DNA of 64,000 bases from Phycicoccus sp. M110.8 (GTDB lineage: Bacteria; Actinomycetota; Actinomycetes; Actinomycetales; Dermatophilaceae), in NCBI RefSeq assembly GCF_032464895.1, contig NZ_JAWDIC010000001.1:1612001-1676000 (forward strand). The letters run 5' to 3'. This document shows, piece by piece, positions 26,132-35,465 of the stretch. A model generated the notes under the pieces. It saw only the letters and a program-made list of their open reading frames with translations. It searched no databases and had not been told where the DNA came from. A program made the position numbers and the translations under genes. Every line of letters starts with the position of its first letter. Position 1 is the stretch's first letter.

Positions 26132-27091
26132 TCAGCTGACGCGGGCGTCCCGGTAGTAGTGCCGCAGGATGGTGGCGTAGCCGGCGCCGTTCCGCGCCAG
26201 GTCGGCCGAGCCGTACTGCGAGAGCCAGTTGCCGTCGACCCACGCGCCGCAGGCGGTCGTGGTGGAGCAGTAGTGCGCCTGCAGGACGTTGCCGCTGCGG
26301 CTGAGGCGGGACCCCCACGTGGCGTCGACCGCCGCGCTGGTCGCCGGGAGCGCCGATCCGGGCTTGTAGACCTGGTCGCCGGTGTCGTCCCGGACGTCGT
26401 AGCAGTGCCCGGCAGGGGTCTTCCGGGTCGAGTGCAGCGCCCAGTACCAGGCGTAGCTCTTGGTCGACATCGCGCCGGCCTTGAGCGACTCGCGCGGCCA
26501 GCTCGGGATCCACTCGTTCGGCAGGACGTTCTTGACGTAGGTCCTGAAGTCGACGCGGTCGACCCGGCCGAGCTTCACCCGGTAGACGAGGATCGTCGAG
26601 GGCAGGCGGGTCTCGGTGCCGTCGGTCCGGCAGCCGGTGGGGACGGTGCCCGAGCGCAGGAACTGGTGCGAGGCGTTCTCGTTCTTCAGCGCCGCGCGGA
26701 GGTTGGCCCTCGCCCCAGGCCTGATGTCCTGGTAGGCGCCGGCGAAGTTGCTGTTGTAGTAGACGCGGACCGTCTTGCCGGTGCGGTTCCAGACCGAGGC
26801 CGCGTGGTTCTTGACGCACAGCCCGCGACCGGCGCCTCGGCCCTTGAACTCGTAGCACGACGGCTGCGTGGCGCCGTAGTCGTCGACCGACCCGGTGAAG
26901 TCGGAGACCGACCCCTGCTCGTCGCTGTTGTAGTAGTAGCAGAACTCGCCGGTGGTGCAGCTGCCGTCGCGCGAGGCGGCCTGCGCCGGTGCGACCACCA
27001 ACGCCGGCGCCGCGGCCGCGGCGAGCAGCCCCACCACCGTCAACACCTTGCCGAGCCTGCTTCTCGGCAGTCGCCGTGCCAGTCGTCCCAT
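26132..27091 (-). CDS. Secreted protein with I36 inhibitor-like and SpoIID-like domains
   Basis: A 319-residue secreted protein. A Sec signal (hydrophobic core then VAPAQAAS) precedes a cysteine-rich segment of the peptidase-inhibitor I36 type (CTTGEFCYYYNSDEQGS ... VRVYYNSNFAGAYQDI, residues about 44-135). The second half is a SpoIID/LytB-like domain: TYVKNVLPNEW, ESLKAGAMSTKSYAWYWAL and the final WLSQYGSADLARNGAGY ... ILRHYY. SpoIID proteins cut or help cut glycan strands of peptidoglycan; no sporulation genes are nearby, so a cell-wall role in growth is more likely. ATG 27091 follows TGGAGGGGC. Confidence 0.8.
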   Translation of the reverse strand: MGRLARRLPRSRLGKVLTVVGLLAAAAAPALVVAPAQAASRDGSCTTGEFCYYYNSDEQGSVSDFTGSVDDYGATQPSCYEFKGRGAGRGLCVKNHAASVWNRTGKTVRVYYNSNFAGAYQDIRPGARANLRAALKNENASHQFLRSGTVPTGCRTDGTETRLPSTILVYRVKLGRVDRVDFRTYVKNVLPNEWIPSWPRESLKAGAMSTKSYAWYWALHSTRKTPAGHCYDVRDDTGDQVYKPGSALPATSAAVDATWGSRLSRSGNVLQAHYCSTTTACGAWVDGNWLSQYGSADLARNGAGYATILRHYYRDARVS

Positions 27092-27166
27092 CGTATGCCC
27101 CTCCAGATCCGTTGTGCCCGTGTGGTTTCCGAGCCGACACTGGATCGGGTACCGGGCACCGGCAAT

Positions 27167-27207
27167 GGGGAGGACTCCCCCGGAGCACGAGGGGAGGACT
27201 CCCCCGG
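27167..27207. repeat. Two identical palindromic repeats in a divergent promoter region
   Basis: GGGGAGGACTCCCCCGG occurs at 27167-27183 and 27191-27207; each contains the palindrome GGGGAG-GA-CTCCCC. They lie 24 bases apart between the divergent SpoIID-like and cupin genes, so a dimeric regulator could bind both. Confidence 0.65.
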
Positions 27208-27279
27208 GCCGTGCCGTCGCACCGGCGGGCCTCCTCAAAACCGCGTGACCCCTCCCGCCTCCGCGGGCACGATGGCGCC

Positions 27280-27768
27280 ATGAGCTATCCCCCACCGATC
27301 TACGACGGCGAGACGGGCGAGGTGAGCGCGCGGGCGAGGCTGGCCGGCGGCGAGCCGGACCTGGTGTACCCCAACGGGAACCGCGTCCACTACCTCACGA
27401 CCGGCCAGGGCAGCGGCGGCACCTACGGGCTCTACCGCTGGGAGTTCGCCGGCCCGCGCAGCGGTCCCGACGCCCACTTCCACCGGACCATCACCGAGTC
27501 GTTCTTCGTCCTCGAGGGCGAGGTCTCGATCTTCGACGGGAAGGCGTGGAACGCCATGCGCCCCGGCGACTTCGTGCACGTGCCCGCCGGCGGCCTGCAC
27601 GGCTTCCGCAACGAGTCGGGCCCGGCGTCGATGCTGCTGCACTTCGCTCCGGGCGCGCCGAGGGAGGCCTACTTCGAGGGGCTCGCGCGGCTGGGTGCCG
27701 GGGAGACCATGACCGACGCCGAGCGTGACGAGTTCATGCGCTACCACGACAACCACTGGGTGGACTGA
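27280..27768 (+). CDS. Small cupin-domain protein
   Basis: A 162-residue single-domain cupin. Metal-binding motif 1 is visible as PDAHFHRTITESFFVLEGE (two His and a Glu) and motif 2 as PAGGLHGFRNES. Such proteins are dioxygenases, isomerases or sugar-binding sensors; nothing here decides between them. ATG 27280 is the only plausible start after the divergent promoter region. It converges with the PucR gene, 36 bases away. Confidence 0.85.
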   Translation: MSYPPPIYDGETGEVSARARLAGGEPDLVYPNGNRVHYLTTGQGSGGTYGLYRWEFAGPRSGPDAHFHRTITESFFVLEGEVSIFDGKAWNAMRPGDFVHVPAGGLHGFRNESGPASMLLHFAPGAPREAYFEGLARLGAGETMTDAERDEFMRYHDNHWVD

Positions 27769-27804
27769 CAGCGCACCTCGCCGACGGAAATCGCGGCCGC
27801 ACGG

Positions 27805-29328
27805 CTAGGCCGTCGGCGCACCCTCCAGCGCCGCGAGCTGCAGGCGTACGGCCAGCCGCACGGCCGGGTCGTCGAGGTCGAGCCCGGCCAGGTCGGCGAC
27901 CCGGTTCATCCGGTAGCGCATCGTGTTGGGGTGCACGTGGATCGCTCGGGCGGCCGCGCTCGGCGCACCGGGGTGGTCCAGCCAGGCCGCGAGGGTCCGC
28001 AGGTGGTCGGTGGCGTGCACCGCGTCGTGCTCCTGCAGCAGGCGCAGCGGACCCAGCGCCTCCTCGGGGAGGGCTGCCGCCGCGCGCGCGATGGTCACCT
28101 GCGCCCAGACGTCCTCGTGGCGCGCGACGGCCTCGGCAGACGGCGTGACCCGGTCCGCCTCCTGCGCCTCGCTGCGCGAGCGCTCCAGAGCGGCCGGCTG
28201 GTGGGCCGGCCGACCCGCCCGGACCACCAGGTCGAGCCCCTCGCGCCGCGCCCGCTCGACCACGGCGCACAGCCAGGGCCACGAGCCCGGCGCGGCGTCG
28301 TCGGTGTCGCGCACCACGGCATACACCCGGCCGTCGAGCTCGGCGATGAGCGGCGAGTTCCACGCCTGGCGCCGCAGCACCGACTCCCACACGTCGAGGG
28401 TGCGGCCGGCGTCACCCGCGGCCCCCAGGGCGGCGACCCGCCACGGCCCCGGCGGGAGCCACTCGTCGGCTCCCGCGGTGCTGCCGGACAGCACACCGCG
28501 GAGCCGGTCGGCGGCCACGCGCCGCGACAGGTCGCTCTGCGCCCGCAGGCGCAGCAGGTGGAGCGCGACAACGGCCGACGTCTGCACGAGCTCGGCCACG
28601 AGCGCCGCCGGTGGGCGCTGCTCGACGACGACCCAGATCGAGCCGAGCCACTCCCCGCCGGCGCGCACCGGGACCACGAGGCGCGGCTTGGTGCCACCGG
28701 ACGCGGGCACGTACACCGGCTCGCTCGAGCGGGCGAGGCGCCGGAAGACTCCCTGGGCACGCAGGGTGGCCAGCACCTCGTCGGGGACACGTCGCCCGAC
28801 GATCGTCGACACGCGGGCGGGGTCGGTGAGGTCCTGGCGGGAGGAGTACGCGAGCACGCGTGACTGGGCGTCCTCGATGGTGACGGGGGCGTCGACCAGG
28901 CCGGCCGCCGCGTCCGCGAGCGCGAACAGGTCGTCCTGCACGGGCGCGTCCTCGCGACGGCCGGGGCCGACCGCCGCACGGTCAAGGACTCCACGCAGGA
29001 GCCAGACGAGGTGCGCCCACGAGGCCTGGTCGGCCAGCTCGACGAGCGCGATGCCGTCCCGCCGCGCGCGGCTCCGCACGTCGCGGCGCCGGCCGAGGGA
29101 CCGGCGCAGGACCACGCCGCCCGCGCCGGCCGCGGCCGCGTCGGCGACCACGGTGAGGGCACCCTGCGGGCCGTCGACGCCGACGCCGAGCACGAGGTCG
29201 CCGGGCTGGCCGACGACGCCGTGGGCCGGTTCGGCGATGGTGAGGTCGTCGACCTCGGCCCCCTCGTGCGGCACGGCGAGGGTGAGCAGGCCCGAGAGGG
29301 TGCCCACGAGGTCGGTCACGGCCAGCAC
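27805..29328 (-). CDS. PucR-type transcriptional regulator
   Basis: About 507 residues. The N-terminal half carries the PucR domain (GDLVLGVGVDGPQGAL, ASWAHLVWLLRGVLD), the middle a GGDEF-like/GAF region, and the C-terminus the PucR/CdaR helix-turn-helix (AIHVHPNTMRYRMNRVADLAG). Relatives activate purine or amino-acid catabolism genes. It is divergent from a D-amino-acid-dehydrogenase-like gene, its likely target. GTG 29328 was chosen; a GTG at 29364 would add twelve residues but lies inside a palindrome that looks like an operator. Confidence 0.85.
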   Translation of the reverse strand: MLAVTDLVGTLSGLLTLAVPHEGAEVDDLTIAEPAHGVVGQPGDLVLGVGVDGPQGALTVVADAAAAGAGGVVLRRSLGRRRDVRSRARRDGIALVELADQASWAHLVWLLRGVLDRAAVGPGRREDAPVQDDLFALADAAAGLVDAPVTIEDAQSRVLAYSSRQDLTDPARVSTIVGRRVPDEVLATLRAQGVFRRLARSSEPVYVPASGGTKPRLVVPVRAGGEWLGSIWVVVEQRPPAALVAELVQTSAVVALHLLRLRAQSDLSRRVAADRLRGVLSGSTAGADEWLPPGPWRVAALGAAGDAGRTLDVWESVLRRQAWNSPLIAELDGRVYAVVRDTDDAAPGSWPWLCAVVERARREGLDLVVRAGRPAHQPAALERSRSEAQEADRVTPSAEAVARHEDVWAQVTIARAAAALPEEALGPLRLLQEHDAVHATDHLRTLAAWLDHPGAPSAAARAIHVHPNTMRYRMNRVADLAGLDLDDPAVRLAVRLQLAALEGAPTA

Positions 29329-29346
29329 GGACCCAGTGTCGGTCAG

Positions 29347-29365
29347 GTTGTGCTGCGGGCACAAC
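29347..29365. promoter_or_regulatory. Operator-like palindrome between PucR and oxidoreductase genes
   Basis: GTTGTGC-TGCGG-GCACAAC, perfect 7-base arms with a 5-base centre, midway between the divergent start codons. The length suits a dimeric regulator such as the adjacent PucR protein. Confidence 0.5.
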
Positions 29366-29431
29366 TGGCTTGCTTGGATTCATGCTGCGGCACCAAGGCG
29401 GCGGCGTTGGCCTCCTGTCACGCTCGAGGAC

Positions 29432-30709
29432 ATGACCTCCTCCCCCGCCGTCACCGCTGCCGGTCTCCCCGCCCCCCGTCGTGTTGCCGTCGTCGGCGCC
29501 GGCATGGTGGGCCTGTCCACCGCCTGGTTCCTCCAGGAGCACGGCGTCGAGGTCGTCGTGCTCGACCGCGAGGGCGTGGCCGCCGGGTCGTCGTGGGGCA
29601 ACGCCGGCTGGCTGACGCCGGGCATCGCGACGCCCCTGCCCGAGCCCGCGGTCCTCAAGTACGGCATCCGCGCCGTCCTGTCGCCGTCGTCGCCGGTCTA
29701 CGTGCCGCCGAGCGCGAACCCGGACTTCCTGCGCTTCGTCACCGGCTTCACCCGGCACTCGACGATGAAGGCCTGGAAGAAGGCCATGGGCTCGCTCGTG
29801 CCGGTGAACGACCTGTCGCTGGAGAGCTTCGACCTGCTCAAGGCGGGCGGGGTGCAGGCCGACACGGTCGAGGCGAGGTCGTTCCTCGCGTCGTACCGCA
29901 CCGAGGCCGAGCGCCGCACGCTGCTCGAGGAGATCGAGCACATCCACGCCGCGGGTCAGGCGATCGAGTTCGAGGCGCTCACGGGCGACCAGGCGCGGGC
30001 GATCGAGCCGAGCCTGTCCGACGAGATCGGCGCGGCGATCCTGCTCAAGGGCCAGCGGTTCATCAACCCCGGCGCCTACGTCCACGCCCTCGCCGACTCG
30101 GTGCGCGCCCGGGGCGGCAAGATCGTCGACGGCGCCACGGTGTCCGACATCCGCGACACCGGTCGCGGCGTCGCCGTCACCACCGCCGAGGGCGCGGTCG
30201 AGGAGTTCGACGCCGCCGTCCTCGCGACGGGCGCCTGGCTCGGGAAGCTGGCGCGGCAGTTCGGCGTCCGGAACGTCGTCCAGGCCGGCCGCGGCTACTC
30301 GTTCTCGGTCGCGATCGACCACGTCCCGAACGGCCCCGTCTACTTCCCCGCCCAGCGGGTCGCCTGCACGCCGATCGGCGACCGGCTGCGCGTCGCCGGG
30401 ATGATGGAGTTCCGCAAGCCCGAGGCGGCCCTCGACCAGCGCCGCATCTCCGCCATCGCCGAGGCCGCCCGCCCGCTGCTGCGCGGCGCCGACCTCGACG
30501 CCCGCCAGGACGAGTGGGTGGGCTCGCGCCCCTGCACGGTCGACGGCCTGCCGCTCATCGGTGCCACCAAGAGCCCCCGGGTGTATGCCGCGGGTGGCCA
30601 CGGCATGTGGGGGATCACCCTCGGCCCGGTCACCGGCCGCCTGCTCGCCCAGACCATGGTCACCGGCAAGCAGGTCGAGCAGCTCAAGCCCTTCAACCCC
30701 CTGCGCTGA
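29432..30709 (+). CDS. FAD-dependent D-amino acid dehydrogenase-like oxidoreductase
   Basis: A 425-residue DAO-family flavoprotein. The FAD-binding motif is VAVVGAGMVGLSTAWFLQEHG at residues about 18-38, with SSWGNAGWLTPG, a DadA hallmark, just after. The C-terminal FAD contact is YAAGGHGMWGITLGPVTGRL. DadA-type enzymes oxidise D-amino acids to keto acids at the membrane; other members act on glycine betaine derivatives or sarcosine. ATG 29432 follows CTCGAGGAC. Control by the divergent PucR regulator is inferred. It ends before a 16-base-arm hairpin. Confidence 0.85.
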   Translation: MTSSPAVTAAGLPAPRRVAVVGAGMVGLSTAWFLQEHGVEVVVLDREGVAAGSSWGNAGWLTPGIATPLPEPAVLKYGIRAVLSPSSPVYVPPSANPDFLRFVTGFTRHSTMKAWKKAMGSLVPVNDLSLESFDLLKAGGVQADTVEARSFLASYRTEAERRTLLEEIEHIHAAGQAIEFEALTGDQARAIEPSLSDEIGAAILLKGQRFINPGAYVHALADSVRARGGKIVDGATVSDIRDTGRGVAVTTAEGAVEEFDAAVLATGAWLGKLARQFGVRNVVQAGRGYSFSVAIDHVPNGPVYFPAQRVACTPIGDRLRVAGMMEFRKPEAALDQRRISAIAEAARPLLRGADLDARQDEWVGSRPCTVDGLPLIGATKSPRVYAAGGHGMWGITLGPVTGRLLAQTMVTGKQVEQLKPFNPLR

Positions 30710-30755
30710 CCCTCCGCCGGGGCGCCCGCGCCCGGCATACACCGCACCGTCCCTC

Positions 30756-30826
30756 GCAAAACGGCAGTTGCGGACGTGAAACGGCAGTCCTGAAGACCCG
30801 TCTCATGTCAGCAACTGCCGTTTTGC
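30756..30826. terminator. Nested inverted repeat, copy 1 of a recurring element
   Basis: Outer arms GCAAAACGGCAGTTGC / GCAACTGCCGTTTTGC are perfect over 16 bases; inside is a second, imperfect pair containing GTGAAACGG. It lies after the oxidoreductase gene and before csoR. The same design and nearly the same sequence recur at 52618-52690. Confidence 0.8.
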
Positions 30827-30856
30827 TGTCTCCACCCGACCTGCCCCTCGCCCGGA

Positions 30857-30877
30857 AATACGGGCGGGGGGTATGAT
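30857..30877 (+). promoter_or_regulatory. csoR promoter with G-rich operator
   Basis: AATACGGGCGGGGGGTATGAT holds a near-consensus -10 (TATGAT, 30872-30877) preceded by a G-tract flanked by ATAC and GTAT, the general build of CsoR/RcnR operators. The expected transcription start is about 30884, the A of the csoR ATG, so the mRNA may have no leader. Confidence 0.55.
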
Positions 30878-30883
30878 GTTGGC

Positions 30884-31192
30884 ATGGCCATGAGCGAGAC
30901 AGAGTCCCCGGTGCACGGGTACACCCCGATGAAGGACAGCCACCTCAAGCGGCTGCGTCGCATCGAGGGGCAGGTGCGCGGCCTGCAGCGGATGGTCGAC
31001 GAGGACAAGTACTGCATCGACATCCTCACCCAGGTCGCCGCCGCCACCAAGGCGCTGCAGTCCTTCTCGCTCGAGCTGCTCGAGGAGCACCTCGAGCACT
31101 GCGTCGTCGACGCCGCCCGCAGCGGCGGCCCCGAGGCGCAGGAGAAGGTCCGCGAGGCCAGCGACGCGATCGCCCGCCTCGTCCGCTCCTGA
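30884..31192 (+). CDS. csoR: Copper-sensing repressor CsoR
   Basis: A 102-residue all-helical CsoR/RcnR-family repressor. The copper ligands are in place: Cys44 in KYCIDIL, His69 and Cys73 in EEHLEHCVVD. HLKRLRRIEGQVRGLQRM is the DNA-contact helix. Without Cu(I) it would repress the csoR-copZ-copA operon. The start at 30884 gives MAMSETE; an ATG six bases later is the alternative. copZ follows after 44 bases. Confidence 0.9.
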   Translation: MAMSETESPVHGYTPMKDSHLKRLRRIEGQVRGLQRMVDEDKYCIDILTQVAAATKALQSFSLELLEEHLEHCVVDAARSGGPEAQEKVREASDAIARLVRS

Positions 31193-31236
31193 GCCCGGAC
31201 CTGACCACGACCGACCGAACCCCTGAGGAGAACCCC

Positions 31237-31455
31237 ATGAGCACCCAGACCTTCGACGTCGTCGGCATGACCTGCGGCCACTGCGCGAGCGCCGTGACCG
31301 AGGAGCTCACCGCCCTCGACGGTGTCAGCGACGTCCAGGTCGACCTCGTGGCCGGCGGCACGTCCGCCGTGACCGTGCAGGCCGACCGCGAGCTCACCCC
31401 GGCCGAGGTGTCCGCCGCGCTCGACGAGGCGGGCAACTACAGCCTGGCGCAGTGA
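31237..31455 (+). CDS. copZ: Copper chaperone, heavy-metal-associated domain
   Basis: A 72-residue HMA-domain protein with the metal site [11 protein letters not shown] at residues about 10-20. It binds Cu(I) in the cytoplasm and hands it to the efflux ATPase. The stop overlaps the ATPase GTG (GTGA at 31452), so the two are made in a coupled fashion. ATG 31237 follows TGAGGAGAACCCC. Confidence 0.9.
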   Translation: MSTQTFDVVGMTCGHCASAVTEELTALDGVSDVQVDLVAGGTSAVTVQADRELTPAEVSAALDEAGNYSLAQ

Positions 31456-33737
31456 CCACGACCGGGCCTGCGGGCACCACCGCCACCCGGGACGTCGAGC
31501 TCGTCATCGGGGGGATGACCTGCGCGTCCTGTGCCGCCCGGATCGAGAAGAAGCTCAACAAGCTCGAGGGCGTCACGGCGTCGGTCAACTACGCGACCGA
31601 GAAGGCCCGCGTGACGTTTCCCGACACCCTCACGCCCGCCGACCTCGTGCAGACGGTCGAGCAGACCGGCTACACCGCGCAGGTCCCCGCACCCCGGGAG
31701 CCCGCAGCGACCGCCGCCGGGTCCGGGGAGGACGAGGCCGACACCGCGCTGCAGGCCCTGCGCCACCGGTTCCTCGTCTCGGCCGCCCTCGCCGCCCCGG
31801 TCATCGTCCTCGCGATGGTGCCGGCGTGGCAGTTCCGCTACTGGCAGTGGGCCTCCCTCGTCCTTGCCGCACCCGTCGTCGTGTGGGGCGGCTGGCAGTT
31901 CCACCGCGCCGCCTGGACCAACCTGCGGCACGGGCAGTCGACCATGGACACGCTCGTGTCGGTCGGCACGCTCGCCGCGCTCGGGTGGTCGCTGTACGCC
32001 CTCTTCCTCGGCACGGCCGGCGAACCGGGCATGGTCCACCCGTTCCGCCTCACCCTCGAGCGCACCGACGGTGCGGGCAACATCTACCTCGAGGCGGCGG
32101 CGGGCGTGACCGCGTTCCTCCTCGCCGGCCGGTATGCCGAGGCGCGGGCCAAGCGCGCGTCCGGCGCCGCGCTGCGTGCGCTGCTCGAGATGGGCGCCAA
32201 GGAGGTCAGCGTCCTGCGGGGCGAGGGTGACTCGGCCCGTGAGGAGCGCGTGCCGGTCTCCGAGCTGGCCGTCGGCACGCGGTTCGTCGTGCGGCCCGGT
32301 GAGAAGATCGCGACCGATGGTGAGGTCGAGCAGGGCACCAGCGCCGTCGACGCCTCGATGGTGACGGGTGAGTCCGTGCCGGTCGAGGTCGGCCCGGGCG
32401 ACGCCGTCATCGGCGCGACCGTGAACGCCGGCGGACGCCTGGTCGTGCGGGCCACCCGCGTCGGGGCGGACACCCAGCTCGCGCAGATGGCACAGCTCGT
32501 CGAGGACGCCCAGAACGGCAAGGCCCAGGTGCAGCGGCTGGCCGACCGGGTGTCGGCCGTGTTCGTGCCGGTCGTGATCGTGCTGGCCGTCGCCACGCTC
32601 GGCTTCTGGGCCGGCGCGGGGGCCGGGTGGACGGCTGCGTTCACCGCGTCGGTCGCCGTCCTCATCGTCGCCTGTCCCTGCGCCCTCGGCCTGGCCACCC
32701 CGACCGCGCTCATGGTGGGGACCGGGCGCGGCGCGCAGCTGGGGCTCATCATCCGCGGGCCCGAGGTGCTCGAGTCCACCCGCCGCGTCGACACCGTCGT
32801 GCTCGACAAGACGGGCACCGTGACCACGGGCCGGATGACGGTGCAGGACGTCGTGCCCGCGCCCGGGGAGGACGCGGCCGAGGTGCTGCGGCTGGCCGGG
32901 GCGGTCGAGGCGGCCTCCGAGCACCCGGTGGCCGCGGCCATCACGGCGCGCGCCGCCGAGGCCTCCGAGGCCGGCGACCTGCCGCCGGTGGCGGACTTCG
33001 CCTCGACCGCGGGCCTCGGCGTCCAGGGCGTGGTCGAGGGCCGGGCGCTCGTCGTCGGACGCCCGCAGCTGATGGCCGACTGGTCGGTGACCGTGCCCGA
33101 GGAGCTCGCGGCCGCGCTCGACACCGCGCGGGGTCGCGGCGCGACCGCCGTCGTCGTCGCGTGGGACGGCCGGGCTCGCGGCGTCGTCGCGGTCGCCGAC
33201 ACGGTCAAGGACACCTCGGCCGAGGCCGTCCGCCGGCTGCGGGACCTCGGGCTGCGCCCTGTCCTGCTGACCGGCGACCACGAGGCCGCGGCCCACGAGG
33301 TCGCCCAGGCCGTGGGCATCGACGAGGTCGTCGCCGACGTCCTGCCGCAGGACAAGGTCGACGTGGTGCGGCGCCTGCAGGACGAGGGCCGGGTCGTCGC
33401 GATGGTCGGCGACGGCGTCAACGACGCGGCTGCCCTGGCCCAGGCCGACCTCGGGCTCGCGATGGGCACCGGGAGCGACGTCGCCATCGAGGCCAGCGAC
33501 CTGACACTCGTGCGGGGCGACCTGCGCGCGGCGCCGGACGCGATCCGGCTGGCGCGACGCACCCTGGGCACGATCCGCGGCAACCTGTTCTGGGCGTTCG
33601 CCTACAACGTGGCTGCGATCCCCTTGGCGGCGTCGGGGCTGCTGAGCCCGATGATCGCCGGCGCCGCGATGGCACTGTCGTCGGTGTTCGTCGTGACGAA
33701 CAGCCTGCGGCTGCGCGGCTTCCAGCCCACCCGCTGA
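31452..33737 (+). CDS. copA: Copper-translocating P-type ATPase
   Basis: A 761-residue P1B-type ATPase. One N-terminal HMA domain ([14 protein letters not shown], residues about 20-33), the membrane metal site CPC near residue 408 ([13 protein letters not shown]), the phosphorylation site DKTGTVTTG near 451, the HP motif SEHPVAAAI and the hinge [12 protein letters not shown] near 654 are all present. It pumps Cu(I) out of the cytoplasm. GTG start at 31452 is coupled to copZ. Confidence 0.93.
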   Translation: MTTTGPAGTTATRDVELVIGGMTCASCAARIEKKLNKLEGVTASVNYATEKARVTFPDTLTPADLVQTVEQTGYTAQVPAPREPAATAAGSGEDEADTALQALRHRFLVSAALAAPVIVLAMVPAWQFRYWQWASLVLAAPVVVWGGWQFHRAAWTNLRHGQSTMDTLVSVGTLAALGWSLYALFLGTAGEPGMVHPFRLTLERTDGAGNIYLEAAAGVTAFLLAGRYAEARAKRASGAALRALLEMGAKEVSVLRGEGDSAREERVPVSELAVGTRFVVRPGEKIATDGEVEQGTSAVDASMVTGESVPVEVGPGDAVIGATVNAGGRLVVRATRVGADTQLAQMAQLVEDAQNGKAQVQRLADRVSAVFVPVVIVLAVATLGFWAGAGAGWTAAFTASVAVLIVACPCALGLATPTALMVGTGRGAQLGLIIRGPEVLESTRRVDTVVLDKTGTVTTGRMTVQDVVPAPGEDAAEVLRLAGAVEAASEHPVAAAITARAAEASEAGDLPPVADFASTAGLGVQGVVEGRALVVGRPQLMADWSVTVPEELAAALDTARGRGATAVVVAWDGRARGVVAVADTVKDTSAEAVRRLRDLGLRPVLLTGDHEAAAHEVAQAVGIDEVVADVLPQDKVDVVRRLQDEGRVVAMVGDGVNDAAALAQADLGLAMGTGSDVAIEASDLTLVRGDLRAAPDAIRLARRTLGTIRGNLFWAFAYNVAAIPLAASGLLSPMIAGAAMALSSVFVVTNSLRLRGFQPTR

Positions 33738-33785
33738 CCCGGGCTCCCCTCGCCGTCGCGACCGCTGCGGCCGACCCCTCCCGGC

Positions 33786-33837
33786 GGGTTCGGGGGTGCA
33801 GACGTGGCGTATCCGTCACCCCTGCACCCCCAAACCC
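33786..33837. terminator. Hairpin between convergent copA and DksA-like genes
   Basis: GGGTTCGGGGGTGCAG / CTGCACCCCCAAACCC, 16-base arms with one mismatch around a 20-base loop. It serves as a bidirectional end signal. Confidence 0.7.
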
Positions 33838-33869
33838 GGGCCGAGGCCGGGGCAGGGCCGACCACGCCG

Positions 33870-34265
33870 TCAGACGGCGCAGGCCACGTGGGTCGTCGCC
33901 GTCGGCCGGGCCTCGAGCCGCTCGGGCGGGATGGGTCGCCCGCACACGGTGCACACGCCGTAGCTCCCGTCCTCGACCCGGCGCAGCGCCGCCGCGACCT
34001 CCTCGAGGTGGGCCAGCGCGTGCCGGGCGAGGGCGTCGACCTGGGCCCGCTCGAAGGCGATCGTCGCGCCCTCCGGGTCGTGCTCGTCGTCGGCGTTCGA
34101 CCCCTCCGACGCCGCGACCATCGCGGCGACGTCGGCCTCGCGGTCCGCGAGCGCCGCGAGCGTCCGCTCCCGCTCCTGCCCGAGCCGGGTCCGGGCCCAC
34201 GCCAGCAGCTCGGCGTGCGACCCCTCCGGGGTGAGGTCGTCCTGCGGTGTCGGGTCGGGCGTCAC
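33870..34265 (-). CDS. DksA/TraR-type zinc-finger protein
   Basis: A 131-residue protein with a coiled-coil first half (LLAWARTRLGQERERTLAAL and ALAHLEEVAAALRRVEDG) and a C-terminal zinc finger CTVCGRPIPPERLEARP ... THVACAV. The third ligand position is His instead of the usual Cys, giving a C-C-H-C set. DksA relatives enter the RNA polymerase secondary channel; the acidic coiled-coil tip needed for that is not obvious here. GTG start at 34265. Confidence 0.82.
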   Translation of the reverse strand: MTPDPTPQDDLTPEGSHAELLAWARTRLGQERERTLAALADREADVAAMVAASEGSNADDEHDPEGATIAFERAQVDALARHALAHLEEVAAALRRVEDGSYGVCTVCGRPIPPERLEARPTATTHVACAV

Positions 34266-34274
34266 CCGACGAGC

Positions 34275-35387
34275 CTAGGCAGGCAGTGCCGGGACGGGGC
34301 GACGCCGCAGCGACCAGGCGAGCATCGACAGCCCGCCCACCGGGATCTCCGCACCGAAGACGAACCCGCGGTACAGCAGCACCCCGGCAGCGGCGAGCGC
34401 CGGCTGCACCCCGAACGCCACGAGCACCCCCACCATCCCGAGCTCCACGATCCCCGACGCCCCGGGCGTGATCGCGGCCATCGTCAGGATCCGCTCCACC
34501 GCGAACGCCGCGGCCACGACCGCCGGGTGCACGTCGGCGCCGATCATCCGCAGCCCGGCCCAGAGCAGCAGCGCCTGCAGCGCGGCATACGCGAGCTTGG
34601 CGCCGACCATCCGGCCCCAGCCGGCGGCGACCAGGCCGGCGCTCTCGCGGCGGAACGACGCGGCCCGCTCGGCATACCCCTCCTCGGCGCGGGGCAGGAA
34701 CCGCACCCGCGCCACGACCCGGTCGGCGCACCGGCCGAGCCAGCGCACCGCTCGGTCGTCGCGGGCGACGAGCCACACCACGAGGACGCTCGCGGTGAGC
34801 AGCCCGAGCCCCACGTATGCCGCGGTGCTGACGCTGCTCGACACCTCCACCCCGGCGACGCCGAGCCACAGGAGCGCGAGGCCGGGCAGGACGAACTTCA
34901 GCAGGGTGTCGACGAGGTTGGTGATGACGGCCCAGCGGCCGAACGCGGCGGTGGTGAACCCCCACGACCGGGCCATCCGCCAGTTGGCAACGGTGCCGGC
35001 GGCGCCGCCGAGCGGCAGCAGGTTGGAGACGAACGAGCCGGTGAGGTTGAGCAGCAGGGCACGGCGGTGCGACAGGCCCGGCATCGCCGCGGTGAGGGCC
35101 GGGGTCTGGGCCCACAACCCGGCGAGCCACACGACCGTGAGCACGGCGACCTGCAGCAGGCTGAGCCCGCCGAGGACGGCCGCGATCTGCGACCAGCCGG
35201 CGCCCGCCACCTTGGGCAGTGCGAGGGCGAGGATGCCCACCGCCAGGCCGCCGGACAGCAGCAGCTTGGCGGCCCTCCCCCCGCCGCGACCCCCCGGTAC
35301 GCGGCGGGCGAGCCGGTGCCGTGCGGCCGGACGACGCAGGGCTGCGGTCGTCGCCGTCGACGGTCTCGGCTCGGTGTGGAGGGCCAT
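34275..35387 (-). CDS. Lysylphosphatidylglycerol synthase-like membrane protein
   Basis: A 370-residue polytopic protein of the LPG synthase transmembrane (UPF0104) family, with about eight hydrophobic helices after an Arg-rich N-terminus. LNLTGSFVSNLLPLGGAAGTVANWRMA and ERILTMAAITPGASGIVELGM are the two family hallmarks. In MprF such domains flip aminoacyl lipids; stand-alone members are thought to move lipids or glycolipid precursors. ATG 35387 was chosen as the start nearest the first hydrophobic segment. The DksA-like gene follows after nine bases. Confidence 0.82.
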   Translation of the reverse strand: MALHTEPRPSTATTAALRRPAARHRLARRVPGGRGGGRAAKLLLSGGLAVGILALALPKVAGAGWSQIAAVLGGLSLLQVAVLTVVWLAGLWAQTPALTAAMPGLSHRRALLLNLTGSFVSNLLPLGGAAGTVANWRMARSWGFTTAAFGRWAVITNLVDTLLKFVLPGLALLWLGVAGVEVSSSVSTAAYVGLGLLTASVLVVWLVARDDRAVRWLGRCADRVVARVRFLPRAEEGYAERAASFRRESAGLVAAGWGRMVGAKLAYAALQALLLWAGLRMIGADVHPAVVAAAFAVERILTMAAITPGASGIVELGMVGVLVAFGVQPALAAAGVLLYRGFVFGAEIPVGGLSMLAWSLRRRPVPALPA

Positions 35388-35465
35388 GGCCCCACGGTGA
35401 CGTCCGTGGGGGTCCCGGCGCATCCGGCTTTCTACCCATCTCGACCCCCATGCCGGACTAGTCCC

